A stretch of DNA of 64,000 bases from Hyphomicrobiales bacterium (GTDB lineage Bacteria; Pseudomonadota; Alphaproteobacteria; Rhizobiales; Beijerinckiaceae): NCBI GenBank assembly GCA_930633525.1, contig CAKNFP010000001.1, forward strand, positions 3,967,501 to 4,031,500, read 5' to 3'. Positions 52,292 to 61,806 of this stretch are shown piece by piece. Position numbers and translations under genes: made by a program. The notes under the pieces were generated by a model. That model saw nothing but the letters and a program-made list of their open reading frames with translations, made no database searches and had not been told where the DNA came from. Each line of letters begins with the position of its first letter. Position 1 is the first letter of the stretch.

Positions 52292-54295
52292 ATGAACGCC
52301 GAGCTTGATCCTCGCCAATCTCTCACCAAGCCGAAGGTGACGGTTCAGCCGCTGATCGAACTCGAGGACATCACCAAGGTCTATGTGACCGACGGCGGCG
52401 TTCGCGCCGAGGCGCTGAAGGGCATCTCGCTCACCATCTATCCCGGCGAGTTTGTCGCGATCGTCGGCTCGTCCGGCTCCGGCAAGTCGAGCCTGATGAA
52501 CATTCTCGGCTGCCTAGACCGGCCGACCGCGGGTCGTTACCGATTCGCCGGGCGTGACGTGGAAGATCTGTCGCGCGACGAACTCGCGCAGCTTCGCCGG
52601 CACGAATTCGGCTTCGTCTTCCAGAGCTACAACTTGATCGCGAACGCGACAGCGGTCGAGAATGTCGAGATCCCGGCCATCTATGCCGGCCGGCCGGCCA
52701 GCGAGCGCCACGAGGTGGCAGAAAGCATCCTGACCGACCTCGGCCTCGCCGAGCGGCTGAAACACCTGCCGAACCAGCTGTCCGGCGGCCAGCAGCAGCG
52801 CGTCTCGATCGCCCGTGCCCTGATGAACGACGGCCGCGTCATTCTCGCCGACGAGCCGACCGGCGCGCTCGACAGCAAGAGCGGCCAGCAACTGCTTGAT
52901 CTGATGAAGCGCCTTTCGGACGAAGGCCGCACGATCATCCTGATCACCCACGACCGCGATGTCGCCGCGCAGACCCGCCGCGTGGTCGAGATCCAGGATG
53001 GACGGATCGTGTCCGACACCGGCAACGATCTCACCCATCTCGACCGCACCGCATCACACGGACTGCCGGCCCATCCGGCGCCGGCAAGCCGTCATCCCGC
53101 CGGCCAAATGGTGGAAGCCGCCAAGATGGCGATGCGGGCCTTGGGCACCAACCCGTTCCGCACCCTTCTCACGCTGCTGGGTATCATGATCGGCGTTGCT
53201 TCGGTCATTGCCATGCTGGCCGTTGGGGAAGGCGCCAAGCGGAACGTGCTCGACCGCGTGTCGGCGATGGGCAGCAACCTCCTGCTGGTCCGGCCGGGTG
53301 CACCGAACCAGCGCTTCTCGGCGGGCGGCTCGGTCACGAGCCTCGTGCCCGCGGATGCCGAGGCCATCGCGAAGCAGGATAACGTGATCGTCGCCGTGCC
53401 CGAGATCTCGTCATCGGTCACGGTGCGCGGCGGGCGCGTCGACTACAGCACCCTCGCCACTGGAACGACCTCCGGTTATCCCGTCGCCCAGCGCTGGGAT
53501 ATCGCGCATGGCACCTTTTTCACACCCGAGGATGCGGAGAGCTATGCGGCGGTCGTCGTTCTCGGCACGACTGTCGCGAATATCCTTTTTCCGGACGGGG
53601 AGGAGCCGCTCGGACGGTTCATCATCATCAACAATGTGCCCTTCCAGATCATCGGCGTTCTGGCGCCCAAGGGCGCGAATTCCGGCGGGCGTGATATGGA
53701 CGACGTAATGATCGTTCCGATCACAACCGGGAGCCTCCGGATCTTTGGCCGTCGCCATGTCCAGTCGATCACTGTCGCGGTCGCGGACACAAGCCGGATC
53801 GACCAAAGCGAGACCGACGTTCGGACCCTCCTTACCGATCGGCATGGGAAGGAAGATTTCCAGATCCGCAACATGGCATCCCTGATTGAGACCGTCTCGG
53901 CGACGGCCAACACGATGACCGTATTGCTCGGCTCCATCGCAGCCATCTCTCTCCTCGTCGGCGGGATCGGCGTCATGAATGTCATGCTGATGAGCGTCAC
54001 CGAGCGCACCCGGGAAATCGGCATCCGCATGGCGACCGGCGCGGGGACGCGTGACATCCTGAGCCAGTTCATGACGGAGGCCTTCGTCATATCCGCTTGC
54101 GGCGGCATCGCGGGCATCGCGCTCGGCTTCTTCGCCGCCTGGGTCACGACCCTCACCGGCATGACGGTGCAGCTCAGCGCCGGCCCCGTGCTCCTTGCTT
54201 TCGGCTGCGCGGTCAGCACGGGCTTCCTTTTTGGCCTCGCTCCTGCGATCAAGGCCTCCCGCCTTGATCCCGTCGTCGCGCTCGCCAACGAATGA
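52292..54295 (+). CDS. macB: MacB-like ABC transporter (ATPase fused to FtsX-type permease)
   Basis: 667 residues. N-terminal ATPase (about 20-245) with Walker [10 protein letters not shown], signature [15 protein letters not shown] and Walker [14 protein letters not shown]. Then four membrane segments (about 290-310, 540-565, 595-615, 630-650) around a large periplasmic domain (about 315-530). This is the mechanotransmission-type MacB architecture for macrolides, peptides or lipoproteins. It is 12 bp behind macA and overlaps the outer membrane factor gene by 4 bp. Confidence 0.95.
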   Translation: MNAELDPRQSLTKPKVTVQPLIELEDITKVYVTDGGVRAEALKGISLTIYPGEFVAIVGSSGSGKSSLMNILGCLDRPTAGRYRFAGRDVEDLSRDELAQLRRHEFGFVFQSYNLIANATAVENVEIPAIYAGRPASERHEVAESILTDLGLAERLKHLPNQLSGGQQQRVSIARALMNDGRVILADEPTGALDSKSGQQLLDLMKRLSDEGRTIILITHDRDVAAQTRRVVEIQDGRIVSDTGNDLTHLDRTASHGLPAHPAPASRHPAGQMVEAAKMAMRALGTNPFRTLLTLLGIMIGVASVIAMLAVGEGAKRNVLDRVSAMGSNLLLVRPGAPNQRFSAGGSVTSLVPADAEAIAKQDNVIVAVPEISSSVTVRGGRVDYSTLATGTTSGYPVAQRWDIAHGTFFTPEDAESYAAVVVLGTTVANILFPDGEEPLGRFIIINNVPFQIIGVLAPKGANSGGRDMDDVMIVPITTGSLRIFGRRHVQSITVAVADTSRIDQSETDVRTLLTDRHGKEDFQIRNMASLIETVSATANTMTVLLGSIAAISLLVGGIGVMNVMLMSVTERTREIGIRMATGAGTRDILSQFMTEAFVISACGGIAGIALGFFAAWVTTLTGMTVQLSAGPVLLAFGCAVSTGFLFGLAPAIKASRLDPVVALANE

Positions 54296-55695
54296 AGCTC
54301 AAATCCATCATCGGCTATGGTTGCAGCGCGGCTCTTTTGACCGCGGTCGCGGGATGCGTCGGCACGCCCGGCGAAAAGCCACGGGTTGCCGAGCCGCACG
54401 CGTGGAGCGCACCGGTCACCACCAGTGCCCCGACCTGGCCAGCGCCGGGATGGTGGGGCGGATTCGGCAGCCCGGAGCTCGACACGATCGTCGTCACCGC
54501 CCACGTCAACAACACCGATATCGCGATCGCCGTGGCGCGTATCCTGCAGGCCGAGGCGCGGACCCGCGTCGTCGGGGCGTCGCTGTTCCCGAGCATCGGT
54601 TTCAATGCTGACGCAGCCTTGCGGGGCAATGCCGGCAATAGCAACGTCACCCGGTCCTACGGGGTCGGCATCGGCGGCAGCTACGAGGTGGACCTCTGGG
54701 GACGCCTTCGGGCCAATGAGGCCGCGGCCCAGGCCACGCTGCGGGCAAGCACGGCGGACCAGAGCACGGTTGCGCTGAGCATCACGGCCGATGTCGTGAA
54801 CAATTACCTGACCGTGCTGTCCCTGCGCGACCGGCTGCGCATCGCCCGCTTCAATCTCGCCAATGCCCGCAGCGTACTCACCACCATCGAGGCGCGCGTC
54901 CGGGCCGGCGCGGGAACCGATCTCGACCTTGCCCAGCAGCGGGCTGTCATCGCGGGCCAGGAGGCCACGCTGCCACAGCTCGAGCGGCAGGAATTCGAGG
55001 CCCGGTCGGCGCTGGCGGTCCTGCTCGACCAGCCGCTTGATACATTCACCGTTACGAGCAGTTCGCTCTCCGGCATCCGCGCGCCACGGGTCAAGCCCGG
55101 GCTGCCCTCCGGGCTTCTGACACGCCGCCCCGATATCAAGGCGGCGGAAGAGCGCCTGGCCGCGGCCGGGGCCGATGTGCAGGCAGCGCGTGCCGCCTTT
55201 TTCCCGACCATCAGCCTGACCGGCACCACCAATCTCGCCAGCACCGCACTGACATCCCTGTTGAGCGGCGGTGCCTTTGGCTACGGCCTCGCCGCCGGGT
55301 TGGTGCAACCAATCTTCGAGGGCGGGCGGCTGATCGGCCAACGGGATGTGGCACTCGCCAGCCAGCAGGAACTCGTCGCGAGCTACCGTGCTGTCCTCGC
55401 CTCGTCCTTCGCCGATGTCAGTGTCGCGCTGAAGGCGGTCGAGACGCTGAACAGACAGGCCGTTTTCGTGGCAGAGCAGCAGCGACAGGCGCAGATCGCC
55501 TTCCGGCTCGCCGACGCACGCTATCGCGCCGGCGCGACGGATCTCATCACGCTGCTCGACGCACAGCGCACGCTGTTCCAGGCGGAAGACCAGATGGCCG
55601 TGATGAATCTGCAGCGCCTGCAGGCCAGCGTCGGATTGTTCCGCGCGTTGGGCGGCGGGTGGCAAGCCGCTCCGACCACGACCGCGAGCCGGTAG
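54292..55695 (+). CDS. Outer-membrane efflux lipoprotein (NodT/OprM family)
   Basis: 467 residues. Signal peptide with lipobox-like VAGC (Cys near residue 22), then two repeats of the outer membrane factor fold: strand segments [15 protein letters not shown] and [15 protein letters not shown] flanked by long helices, with the family motif [12 protein letters not shown]. It supplies the outer-membrane channel for the MacAB-like pump. The start overlaps the macB stop (ATGA), so the three form a translationally coupled tripartite operon. Confidence 0.95.
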   Translation: MKLKSIIGYGCSAALLTAVAGCVGTPGEKPRVAEPHAWSAPVTTSAPTWPAPGWWGGFGSPELDTIVVTAHVNNTDIAIAVARILQAEARTRVVGASLFPSIGFNADAALRGNAGNSNVTRSYGVGIGGSYEVDLWGRLRANEAAAQATLRASTADQSTVALSITADVVNNYLTVLSLRDRLRIARFNLANARSVLTTIEARVRAGAGTDLDLAQQRAVIAGQEATLPQLERQEFEARSALAVLLDQPLDTFTVTSSSLSGIRAPRVKPGLPSGLLTRRPDIKAAEERLAAAGADVQAARAAFFPTISLTGTTNLASTALTSLLSGGAFGYGLAAGLVQPIFEGGRLIGQRDVALASQQELVASYRAVLASSFADVSVALKAVETLNRQAVFVAEQQRQAQIAFRLADARYRAGATDLITLLDAQRTLFQAEDQMAVMNLQRLQASVGLFRALGGGWQAAPTTTASR

Positions 55696-55858
55696 AACGA
55701 CGCCGCCCGGCCAGAACAGCCCGCCCGGCGCCCTCGCTATCCCCTGATCGGGTTGATTCGAGCTGGAGATCGCGCCGCGGTGCGGCGGCACACCAGACCC
55801 GCGCCAGGATCAAGAATGGGTCTCTTCCGTCATGCGCGCATACTGATTCGGCACAAAG

Positions 55859-55885
55859 CAAAAGAGCCACCCGTGGGGTGGCTCT
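55859..55885 (-). terminator. Intrinsic terminator of the cell wall hydrolase gene
   Basis: Perfect 10-bp stem AGAGCCACCC (55863-55872) with its complement (55876-55885), GTG loop; on the minus strand it runs into TTTTG. It lies about 28 bp past the hydrolase stop. Confidence 0.9.
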
Positions 55886-55913
55886 GAGCGTCCATTCGGA
55901 AGAACCCGAGGGA

Positions 55914-56855
55914 TCAATAGATCGGGCCGAGACCCGCATTGACATGCGACGTCGCCTCGATGAGCTCCGTCAGATTGCGCGGCGCGCGCGCCGGCGGGGC
56001 AGCCACAGTCGAACGGCTCGGCGGCAGCGGCATCATCGAGGCCACGACGACCGGCTTCGGCTGGTAGACGGGCTTCGCCTGCGTCGCCGTGCGGAGCACC
56101 GGCGTCCTGGCCGGCTCATGCGCGATCGCTGCCTGCACGGCCGCTGCGGCCGGCTGCGCCTCAGGCTGAACCTGAGCCACCGCAGGTGCGGGTGCGGGCT
56201 CCTGTGCGGGCGCATAGCTCGCGACAACGGTACGCGCTTCGCTCGTCCGCTCAGGCTGATCCGCTGAGGCCGTCACGAAGCTCGGCACAGTGCGCGGAGC
56301 GGGACGCGCATCCGCAACCATGATGACCGGCGACGCGGTCTCGATCGGCGCAATCGGAATCGTCGGCTTGCGGCCACGCTTCTCATAGAAGGCATTGCCA
56401 CCGGCGACGACCGTGTAATGCATGTTGTTGTAAGGGAACTTCAAGCCGGCCGTGTGGAAGTACATGACCTTCCGGTCGACGCCCTTGTGGCGCTTGCCGG
56501 AAAGAACCGCATCCGCCACCTTGAGCGCGCGAGTCTTGGAAGCGCCCTCGGTCATAGGCTTGGACAAGACACCTTGGGCGAACTGCCGGGGCGCACCGAC
56601 CACACCGCATACGGAATTCTGGAATTGCTGCGACTCAACGCGGTTCATAACCACGGAGCCCACGGCCAGCATGCCGTCTTCACTCGAGCGATTGGATTCG
56701 AAATACATGGCCCGTGCGAGACATTCCCGACTGCTGCCGGAGAACGTACGTGCGTCGGAGACCGTTCCACGAGAAGCGCTGCAGGCACCGAGCGTCAGTG
56801 ACACAAGCAGCAAGGCCAAGCCCATCGAGATCTTCGCGAAGCTGCGTTCGTTCAT
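55914..56855 (-). CDS. SleB-type cell wall hydrolase lipoprotein
   Basis: 313 residues: signal peptide with lipobox LTLGAC (Cys near residue 25), then a Hydrolase_2/SleB domain (about 40-155) with CLARAMYFESNRSSEDGMLA containing the catalytic Glu, VGSVVMNRV, and KVMYFHTAGLKFPYNN, followed by a long Pro/Ala/Val-rich low-complexity C-terminal tail of about 130 residues. It probably cleaves glycan strands (lytic transglycosylase type) from the outer-membrane face. The start at 56855 (MNERSFAK) gives the signal peptide. A CtrA-like sequence lies about 130 bp upstream. Confidence 0.88.
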   Translation of the reverse strand: MNERSFAKISMGLALLLVSLTLGACSASRGTVSDARTFSGSSRECLARAMYFESNRSSEDGMLAVGSVVMNRVESQQFQNSVCGVVGAPRQFAQGVLSKPMTEGASKTRALKVADAVLSGKRHKGVDRKVMYFHTAGLKFPYNNMHYTVVAGGNAFYEKRGRKPTIPIAPIETASPVIMVADARPAPRTVPSFVTASADQPERTSEARTVVASYAPAQEPAPAPAVAQVQPEAQPAAAAVQAAIAHEPARTPVLRTATQAKPVYQPKPVVVASMMPLPPSRSTVAAPPARAPRNLTELIEATSHVNAGLGPIY

Positions 56856-57163
56856 GCCGCTATATCCAATGCCGGAGCTCCCTGACGCCACAGATGTCCG
56901 CACTATAACGGTGGCGTCGGGTTCGTCCATCAACCGCCGCGTGTTTTTTTGCGGCAACATGACGAGAAAACTTCCAAAAAGTTACCAAAACTTTAACGGA
57001 TTCAAGGCTCGTTGCGGCAGACTGCCGCAGGCTGGCTTGGACGCTATTCAGAGATTTTCTGCGATAGACCTGCGTTGCGCGAAACTTCCGGGCGCAAAAA
57101 TCGCCATGGCGGGTTTGACATCGCGCAATGAATGGCGCGGGAAGAGCGCTAGATTTGCATCCA
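56856..57163. other. Divergent intergenic region upstream of hydrolase and sensor kinase
   Basis: 308 bp. TTAC-N7-TTAAC at 56982-56997 resembles a CtrA site with one mismatch and would serve the hydrolase gene. No FNR-type palindrome and no gene were seen here. Confidence 0.45.
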
Positions 57164-58798
57164 ATGAGACAGTTTCGGGGATCCAGGGACGAAGCCGGCG
57201 TGACCCAGAGTGCCACCACGATGAGCGCGGCCTTGCAGGAGGCCCGCGCTGACAAGCGCGATACGGAAAGCGTGCTCCGCGAGCGGGAGGCACGGCTGCG
57301 CTCCATCCTGGAGACGGCCCCGGAGGCGCTCGTCACCATCGACGAGAACGGCCTCATCGAATCATTCAGCAAGTCCGCGGAAATCCTGTTCGGTTACGAT
57401 GCCAACGAGGTCGTGGGTCGCAATGTCAGCATGCTCATGCCGGAGCCCCACCGCGCCGCGCATGACGGCTACCTCACGCGCTATCTCACGACGGGTGAAA
57501 AACGCATCATCGGGATCGGTCGCACCGTCGAGGGATTGCGCAAGGACGGGTCGACGTTCCCGATGGAACTGGCGGTTGGCGAGGCCATGGCCAATGGCCG
57601 GCGGCTTTTCACGGGCTTCATCCGCGACCTGACCTCGCGCCATCGCATGGAGCAGGAACTGCGCCATGCTCAGAAGATGGAAGCAATAGGACAGCTCACC
57701 GGCGGCATCGCCCATGACTTCAACAATCTGCTGACGGTCATCCTCGGCAATCTAGAGATGCTCGAGCGGCGGTTGCTGCCGGACCCGCTCAAGCACACTC
57801 TCGTCCGCGAGGCGCAGGAGGCCGCCCAGCTCGGCGCGCAGTTGACGGAACGCCTGCTCGCCTTCGGGCGCCGGCATCCCCTGGATCCCAAGCTGGTCGA
57901 CATCAGCAGGCTCGTCAGCGAATTTGCGGGACTGTTGCGGCGCACGCTGGGAGAGGCCGTGCAAGTGCGCATGGTCGTGGACGAGCACAACCTGCAGGCC
58001 GTGGTCGATGCGTCGCAATTGCAGAACGCCCTGCTCAATCTCGGCATCAATGCGCGGGACGCCATGCCGGACGGCGGCCGTCTGACGATCGAGGTCAGCC
58101 ACGCCGAACTCGACAGCAGCTACAGTGAAATCTTCCCGGATGTCGCCACCGGCCATTACGTGCTGATCGCGGTCACCGATGGTGGTTCCGGCATGACCCC
58201 TGAAGTGCGCGACCGCGCCTTCGAGCCGTTCTTCACGACCAAGGAAGTCGGCGCCGGCACAGGATTAGGCCTCAGCCAGGTCTATGGATTCGTCAAGCAG
58301 TCCGGCGGACATGTCCAACTCTACAGCGAGCCGGGCCATGGCACGACGGTACGGCTGTTCCTGCCGGTGGTCGTCCAGGAACGGGATGACGATGACGTTT
58401 CATCAGCCGACACCCCGGCCCTGTTACCGCGCGCAAAGGGCGAGACGATTCTGGTGGTCGAGGATGACCCACGCGTGCGCCGCGTCACCGTCAGCCGCCT
58501 GCGTGATCTCGGCTATCACGTGAGGGAGGCCGAGAACGGCCCGTTGGCACTCGAGATGTTCCAGAATCACGAGGACATCGCGCTCGTCTTCACGGACATG
58601 GTCATGCCGGGCGGCATGACCGGTGGCGATCTCGTGACGGCCGTGCAGGCACTACGCCCCGCCATCAAGCTGCTGCTCACATCCGGCTATGCCGAACCGG
58701 ACCTTGTCATGCGGCATCCGGTATCGACGGCCCAATGGCTGATGAAGCCCTACACGACAGCGGCCCTGGCCAGAAAGCTGCGCTGCGTCCTCGATTGA
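57164..58798 (+). CDS. FixL-like PAS hybrid histidine kinase
   Basis: 544 residues: a PAS domain (about 45-160) strikingly like that of FixL ([36 protein letters not shown]), a HisKA dimerisation helix with the phospho-His (H184) in [11 protein letters not shown], an ATPase domain with [14 protein letters not shown] and [11 protein letters not shown], and a C-terminal receiver ([12 protein letters not shown], phospho-Asp in VFTDMVMPG). No membrane segments, so cytoplasmic. The haem-ligating His of FixL is Arg114 here. The start is uncertain: an in-frame ATG at 57128 is also possible. An OmpR-type regulator gene is convergent 27 bp away. Confidence 0.92.
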   Translation: MRQFRGSRDEAGVTQSATTMSAALQEARADKRDTESVLREREARLRSILETAPEALVTIDENGLIESFSKSAEILFGYDANEVVGRNVSMLMPEPHRAAHDGYLTRYLTTGEKRIIGIGRTVEGLRKDGSTFPMELAVGEAMANGRRLFTGFIRDLTSRHRMEQELRHAQKMEAIGQLTGGIAHDFNNLLTVILGNLEMLERRLLPDPLKHTLVREAQEAAQLGAQLTERLLAFGRRHPLDPKLVDISRLVSEFAGLLRRTLGEAVQVRMVVDEHNLQAVVDASQLQNALLNLGINARDAMPDGGRLTIEVSHAELDSSYSEIFPDVATGHYVLIAVTDGGSGMTPEVRDRAFEPFFTTKEVGAGTGLGLSQVYGFVKQSGGHVQLYSEPGHGTTVRLFLPVVVQERDDDDVSSADTPALLPRAKGETILVVEDDPRVRRVTVSRLRDLGYHVREAENGPLALEMFQNHEDIALVFTDMVMPGGMTGGDLVTAVQALRPAIKLLLTSGYAEPDLVMRHPVSTAQWLMKPYTTAALARKLRCVLD

Positions 58799-58825
58799 GC
58801 GCCAGACAAAGTGAATGCCCGACCA

Positions 58826-59566
58826 TCAGCCCCGGGCGATCGCGCCTGTGAAGACATAGCCGACGCCGCGCACGGACTTGATGAGCGAGGGCCTTCTGGG
58901 ATCGATGTCGAGCTTGCGCCGCAAGCGCCCCACTTGCGCATCGATGGTGCGATCGAAGGCTTCCCACTGGCGCCCCCGGGTCAGATCCATCAGCCTGTCG
59001 CGATCGAGCACGCGCCCGGCGTTGCTGACGAAGACCGAGAGCAGATCGAATTCGCCGGTGGTCAATGCGACGTCGTCACCGGCCGGTGTCGTCAGCTGCC
59101 GGCGATCGAGGTTGAGCAGCCATCCGTCGAAGCGCACGGTCTGTTCCACCGTGGCGTCGGCCTGGCCGGCGGGACGCCCCCCCGGCTGCAGGCGCCTCAG
59201 CACGCTTTTGACCCGCGCGTGAACCTCACGCAGGTGAAAGGGCTTCGCGATATAGTCGTCGGCACCGACTTCCAGGCCGACAACCCGGTCGATCATGTCG
59301 CTGCGCCCCGTCAGCATGATGATGCCGATATCCGGGCGGGCGCGGATCTCCTTGGCCAGGACGAAGCCGTCATCGCCCGGCATCATGAGGTCGAGCAAAA
59401 CGAGATCAATATGCTCGCGCTCAAGAACCGCGCGCATGGCTGGTCCGCCATCGGCCAAGGTGACCTTGAAACCTTCGCCGTCGAAATAGCGATGGAGCAT
59501 ATCGCGGATGCGAACCTCGTCATCCACCACAAGGATATGCGCTGTTCCTTTGTCGTCGTCGCTCAA
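58826..59566 (-). CDS. OmpR-family response regulator
   Basis: 246 residues: receiver domain (ILVVDDEVRIRDML; phospho-Asp in VLLDLMMPGDDGF; conserved Lys in DDYIAKPFHLREV) and a winged-helix output domain (LTTGEFDLLSVFVSNAGRVL, IDAQVGRLRRKLDIDP, KSVRGVGYVF). The start was set at the TTG at 59566 because GGAGCGGG lies just upstream. A GTG at 59596, which would add ten residues, has no ribosome site. Convergent with the hybrid kinase and divergent from the FNR-like gene; pairing with that kinase is plausible but unproven. Confidence 0.92.
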   Translation of the reverse strand: MSDDDKGTAHILVVDDEVRIRDMLHRYFDGEGFKVTLADGGPAMRAVLEREHIDLVLLDLMMPGDDGFVLAKEIRARPDIGIIMLTGRSDMIDRVVGLEVGADDYIAKPFHLREVHARVKSVLRRLQPGGRPAGQADATVEQTVRFDGWLLNLDRRQLTTPAGDDVALTTGEFDLLSVFVSNAGRVLDRDRLMDLTRGRQWEAFDRTIDAQVGRLRRKLDIDPRRPSLIKSVRGVGYVFTGAIARG

Positions 59567-59599
59567 ACCCGCTCCAAACGCCAGCTCGACCTTCACCGA

Positions 59600-59614
59600 T
59601 TACAAACTGTTACA
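59600..59614. promoter_or_regulatory. Direct repeat TTACA-N5-TTACA in a divergent promoter region
   Basis: TTACA at 59600-59604 and 59610-59614 repeat with a 10-bp period, the spacing used by dimers of OmpR-family regulators. It is 34-48 bp upstream of the regulator's TTG start and about 90-100 bp upstream of the FNR-like gene, so it could serve autoregulation or control of the divergent gene. Confidence 0.4.
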
Positions 59615-59701
59615 CAATCGCACAGATTCTTGCGATAGTTCTGACACGCACGTCACACGGGTCGGGCTTTTCTCATTGTCGCACCTCGACAGGAGAGCGT
59701 T

Positions 59702-60472
59702 ATGCAGATTCTGACCACCGCCTTGGCCGCTGCCCCCGTCTTTCCCTTTCCCGCGCGGCAGCCCCCTCTGGTAGCGCGCGAGGGATATGCAACGCAGGCC
59801 GGACAGGAGGAGCCCAGTCTCAGCGCGCTTTTCCGCGATGCTGCACTCGAATCGTTCGACGCCAGCCAGACCGTTTTCTGGGAAGGTGATGACGCTGGGG
59901 ATGTCTTTACCGTCGTGGAAGGCCTGCTGCGGCTCTACCGTTCTCTGCCCGACGGGCGGCGAGCGATCACAGGCTTTGCCTGCGCGGGCGAGATCGTCGG
60001 TATCGCCTTCACGCGCCGCTACCCCTGCAGCGCCGAGGCTGTCGGCGAGATCAAACTCCGCCGTGTGTCGCGCCGCAGCCTCTACAATGCAGCCGACGAG
60101 ATCCCAAGCCTTCGCCCCGAAGCCCTCGCGACCATCGCGAAGGAGTTGGCCCGCGCGCAGGACCAGATCGTGCTGCTCGGTCGCAAGACGGCGGATGAGC
60201 GCGTGGCGAGCTTCATTCTTGCCATGGCCGAGCGCATCGGTCAGTCGCCGCGGGAAATCGACCTGCCAATGAGCCGCCTCGATATGGCTGATTACCTCGG
60301 CCTGACCATTGAAACGGTGAGCCGGGTCCTGACGCGGATGCAGCGCGACGGGATGATCTCCTTCCGCGGCCGCTACCACCTGATCATCGAGCGCCCTCGC
60401 GGCCTGCGCGAACTCAGCGGCGGTGCCGACGAGGCGAAGGATGACGACATCTCCTTTGCCTGCGCGGGCTAG
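59702..60472 (+). CDS. Crp/Fnr-family regulator with FNR/FixK-type recognition helix
   Basis: 256 residues: cyclic-nucleotide-binding-like beta domain (about 55-140), dimer helix (TIAKELARAQDQIVLLGRKT) and a winged helix-turn-helix (MSRLDMADYLGLTIETVSRV). The E-x-x-S-R pattern in the recognition helix is that of FNR/FixK, which bind TTGA-N6-TCAA. No cysteine cluster at the N terminus, so it is not an iron-sulfur FNR. Two Cys in the beta domain (FACAG, YPCSA) could be redox-active. AGGAGAG precedes the ATG. Two such boxes lie 1.2 kb downstream. Confidence 0.92.
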   Translation: MQILTTALAAAPVFPFPARQPPLVAREGYATQAGQEEPSLSALFRDAALESFDASQTVFWEGDDAGDVFTVVEGLLRLYRSLPDGRRAITGFACAGEIVGIAFTRRYPCSAEAVGEIKLRRVSRRSLYNAADEIPSLRPEALATIAKELARAQDQIVLLGRKTADERVASFILAMAERIGQSPREIDLPMSRLDMADYLGLTIETVSRVLTRMQRDGMISFRGRYHLIIERPRGLRELSGGADEAKDDDISFACAG

Positions 60473-60504
60473 AGGCCACCAGGACGACAACGCCGCTGAC
60501 ATTG

Positions 60505-60528
60505 ACGCCGCCCCGGTTTGGGCGGCGT
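60505..60528 (+). terminator. Probable terminator of the FNR-like gene
   Basis: Perfect 9-bp GC-rich stem ACGCCGCCC (60505-60513) with its complement (60520-60528), 33 bp after the stop. The following TCTCATTT is a weak U-tract. Confidence 0.6.
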
Positions 60529-60553
60529 TCTCATTTGCGGCGACCGTCACGCG

Positions 60554-61627
60554 TCAGGGCGTGATCGCCACTTTCAGCACGCCGTCGCGCTGATGGGAGA
60601 ACAGCTCGTAGGCCGTCTCGATGTCGTCGAGCTTGAACCGATGCGTGACGAGCGCCGTCAGGTCGGCACGGCCCGACGCGATGACATCCATCAGACGCCG
60701 CATGCGTTCCTTGCCACCGGGGCACAGCGCCGTGACGATGCGGTTGTCGCCGAGACCCGCCGAAAAGGCGTCGAGGGGAATCGTCAGATCGCTGGAATAG
60801 ACGCCGAGGCTCGACAGCGTCCCACCCGGCCGCAGCACGCGCAACGCCGATTCGAAGGTGCCCTGCGTACCCAGGGCCTCGATCGACACATCGACGCCAC
60901 GCCCGTCCGTCACGGCCATGATCTGCTCGACGGGATCGCCCTGCTTGAAATCGACCACGCGATCGGCGCCGAGCGCCTTGGCGACGGCCAGGCGCTCCGG
61001 CACGGTATCGACGCCGATGATCGTCGTGGCCCCCATCAGCTTGGCGCCGGCGACCGCGCAAAGCCCGATCGGACCGAGCGCGAAGACAACGACGGTATCG
61101 CCGATACGCACGCCACCGTTCTCTGCGCCGGAAAAGCCGGTCGACATAATATCCGGGCACATCAGCACCTGCTCGTCGGTCAGATGATCCGGCACCGGGC
61201 TGAGGTTCACCATAGCGTCCGGCACCCGGACGTACTCGGCCTGCGCGCCGTCGATGGTATTGCCGAACTTCCAGCCGCCGGTGGCTTTGAAGCCATGACG
61301 CGTGCCCGGGCCGTCCTGGGAGGAGCAGCCGCACAGGCAGGCATAGCTGTGGCCGCTCGGGGTGATGGCCCCGGCGATGACGCGCTGGCCCTCGCGATAG
61401 CCGGTGACGGCCGAGCCGAGCTTCTCGATGATGCCAACGGGCTCATGGCCGATCGTCAGCCCCTTGGCGACTGGATATTCGCCCTTGAGGATATGAACAT
61501 CCGTCCCGCAGATGGTTGTCGTCGTGATGCGCAGAAGCGCGTCGAGCGGGCCGATATCGGGTACAGGCTTCTCATCGAGGACGATACGGCCGGGTTCCAC
61601 AAAGATGGCGGCTTTCATCTTGGGCAT
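60554..61627 (-). CDS. Zinc-dependent medium-chain alcohol dehydrogenase
   Basis: 357 residues of the MDR superfamily. Catalytic zinc ligands are in TICGTDVHILKGE (Cys) and TIGHEPVGII (His-Glu), the structural-zinc lobe is replaced by the Cys-poor CLCGCSSQDG, and the cofactor site has VVVFALGPIGLCAVAGAKLM with Asp in IGVDTVPER. This layout resembles secondary/NADP-type alcohol dehydrogenases of the Clostridium/Thermoanaerobacter group. The strand points away from the twin FNR boxes and a TACACT -10 element is placed for class II activation. Confidence 0.9.
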   Translation of the reverse strand: MPKMKAAIFVEPGRIVLDEKPVPDIGPLDALLRITTTTICGTDVHILKGEYPVAKGLTIGHEPVGIIEKLGSAVTGYREGQRVIAGAITPSGHSYACLCGCSSQDGPGTRHGFKATGGWKFGNTIDGAQAEYVRVPDAMVNLSPVPDHLTDEQVLMCPDIMSTGFSGAENGGVRIGDTVVVFALGPIGLCAVAGAKLMGATTIIGVDTVPERLAVAKALGADRVVDFKQGDPVEQIMAVTDGRGVDVSIEALGTQGTFESALRVLRPGGTLSSLGVYSSDLTIPLDAFSAGLGDNRIVTALCPGGKERMRRLMDVIASGRADLTALVTHRFKLDDIETAYELFSHQRDGVLKVAITP

Positions 61628-61719
61628 GACGTCTTCTCCCTTTGGGGCTGCTGGCGCAACGCAGCCTTGCGGCGGCGGCCTGTCGGGATTGAAGTGTAGG
61701 CAGCATCGACTATTTCTCC

Positions 61720-61733
61720 TTGACGTCGATCAA
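61720..61733. promoter_or_regulatory. FNR/FixK box 1 (TTGAC-N4-ATCAA)
   Basis: TTGACGTCGATCAA matches the FNR/FixK consensus TTGAT-N4-ATCAA at nine of ten positions. Its centre (61726.5) lies 31 bp from the centre of a minus-strand TACACT (61693-61698), the geometry of class II FNR-dependent promoters (box near -41.5), pointing toward the alcohol dehydrogenase gene. Confidence 0.7.
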
Positions 61734-61740
61734 GTGTCGT

Positions 61741-61754
61741 TTGATCGCTGTCAA
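61741..61754. promoter_or_regulatory. FNR/FixK box 2 (TTGAT-N4-GTCAA)
   Basis: TTGATCGCTGTCAA also matches the consensus with one mismatch. It is exactly 21 bp, two helical turns, from box 1. Its centre is 59 bp before the CBS-BON start codon, placing it correctly for activation of that gene with a short leader, although the -10 there (AATGGT) is weak. Confidence 0.7.
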
Positions 61755-61806
61755 TGCGGCCGGGATCGCCCAGTCCAATGGTAAGCCGCATCGAAAGGAG
61801 CAGGCC

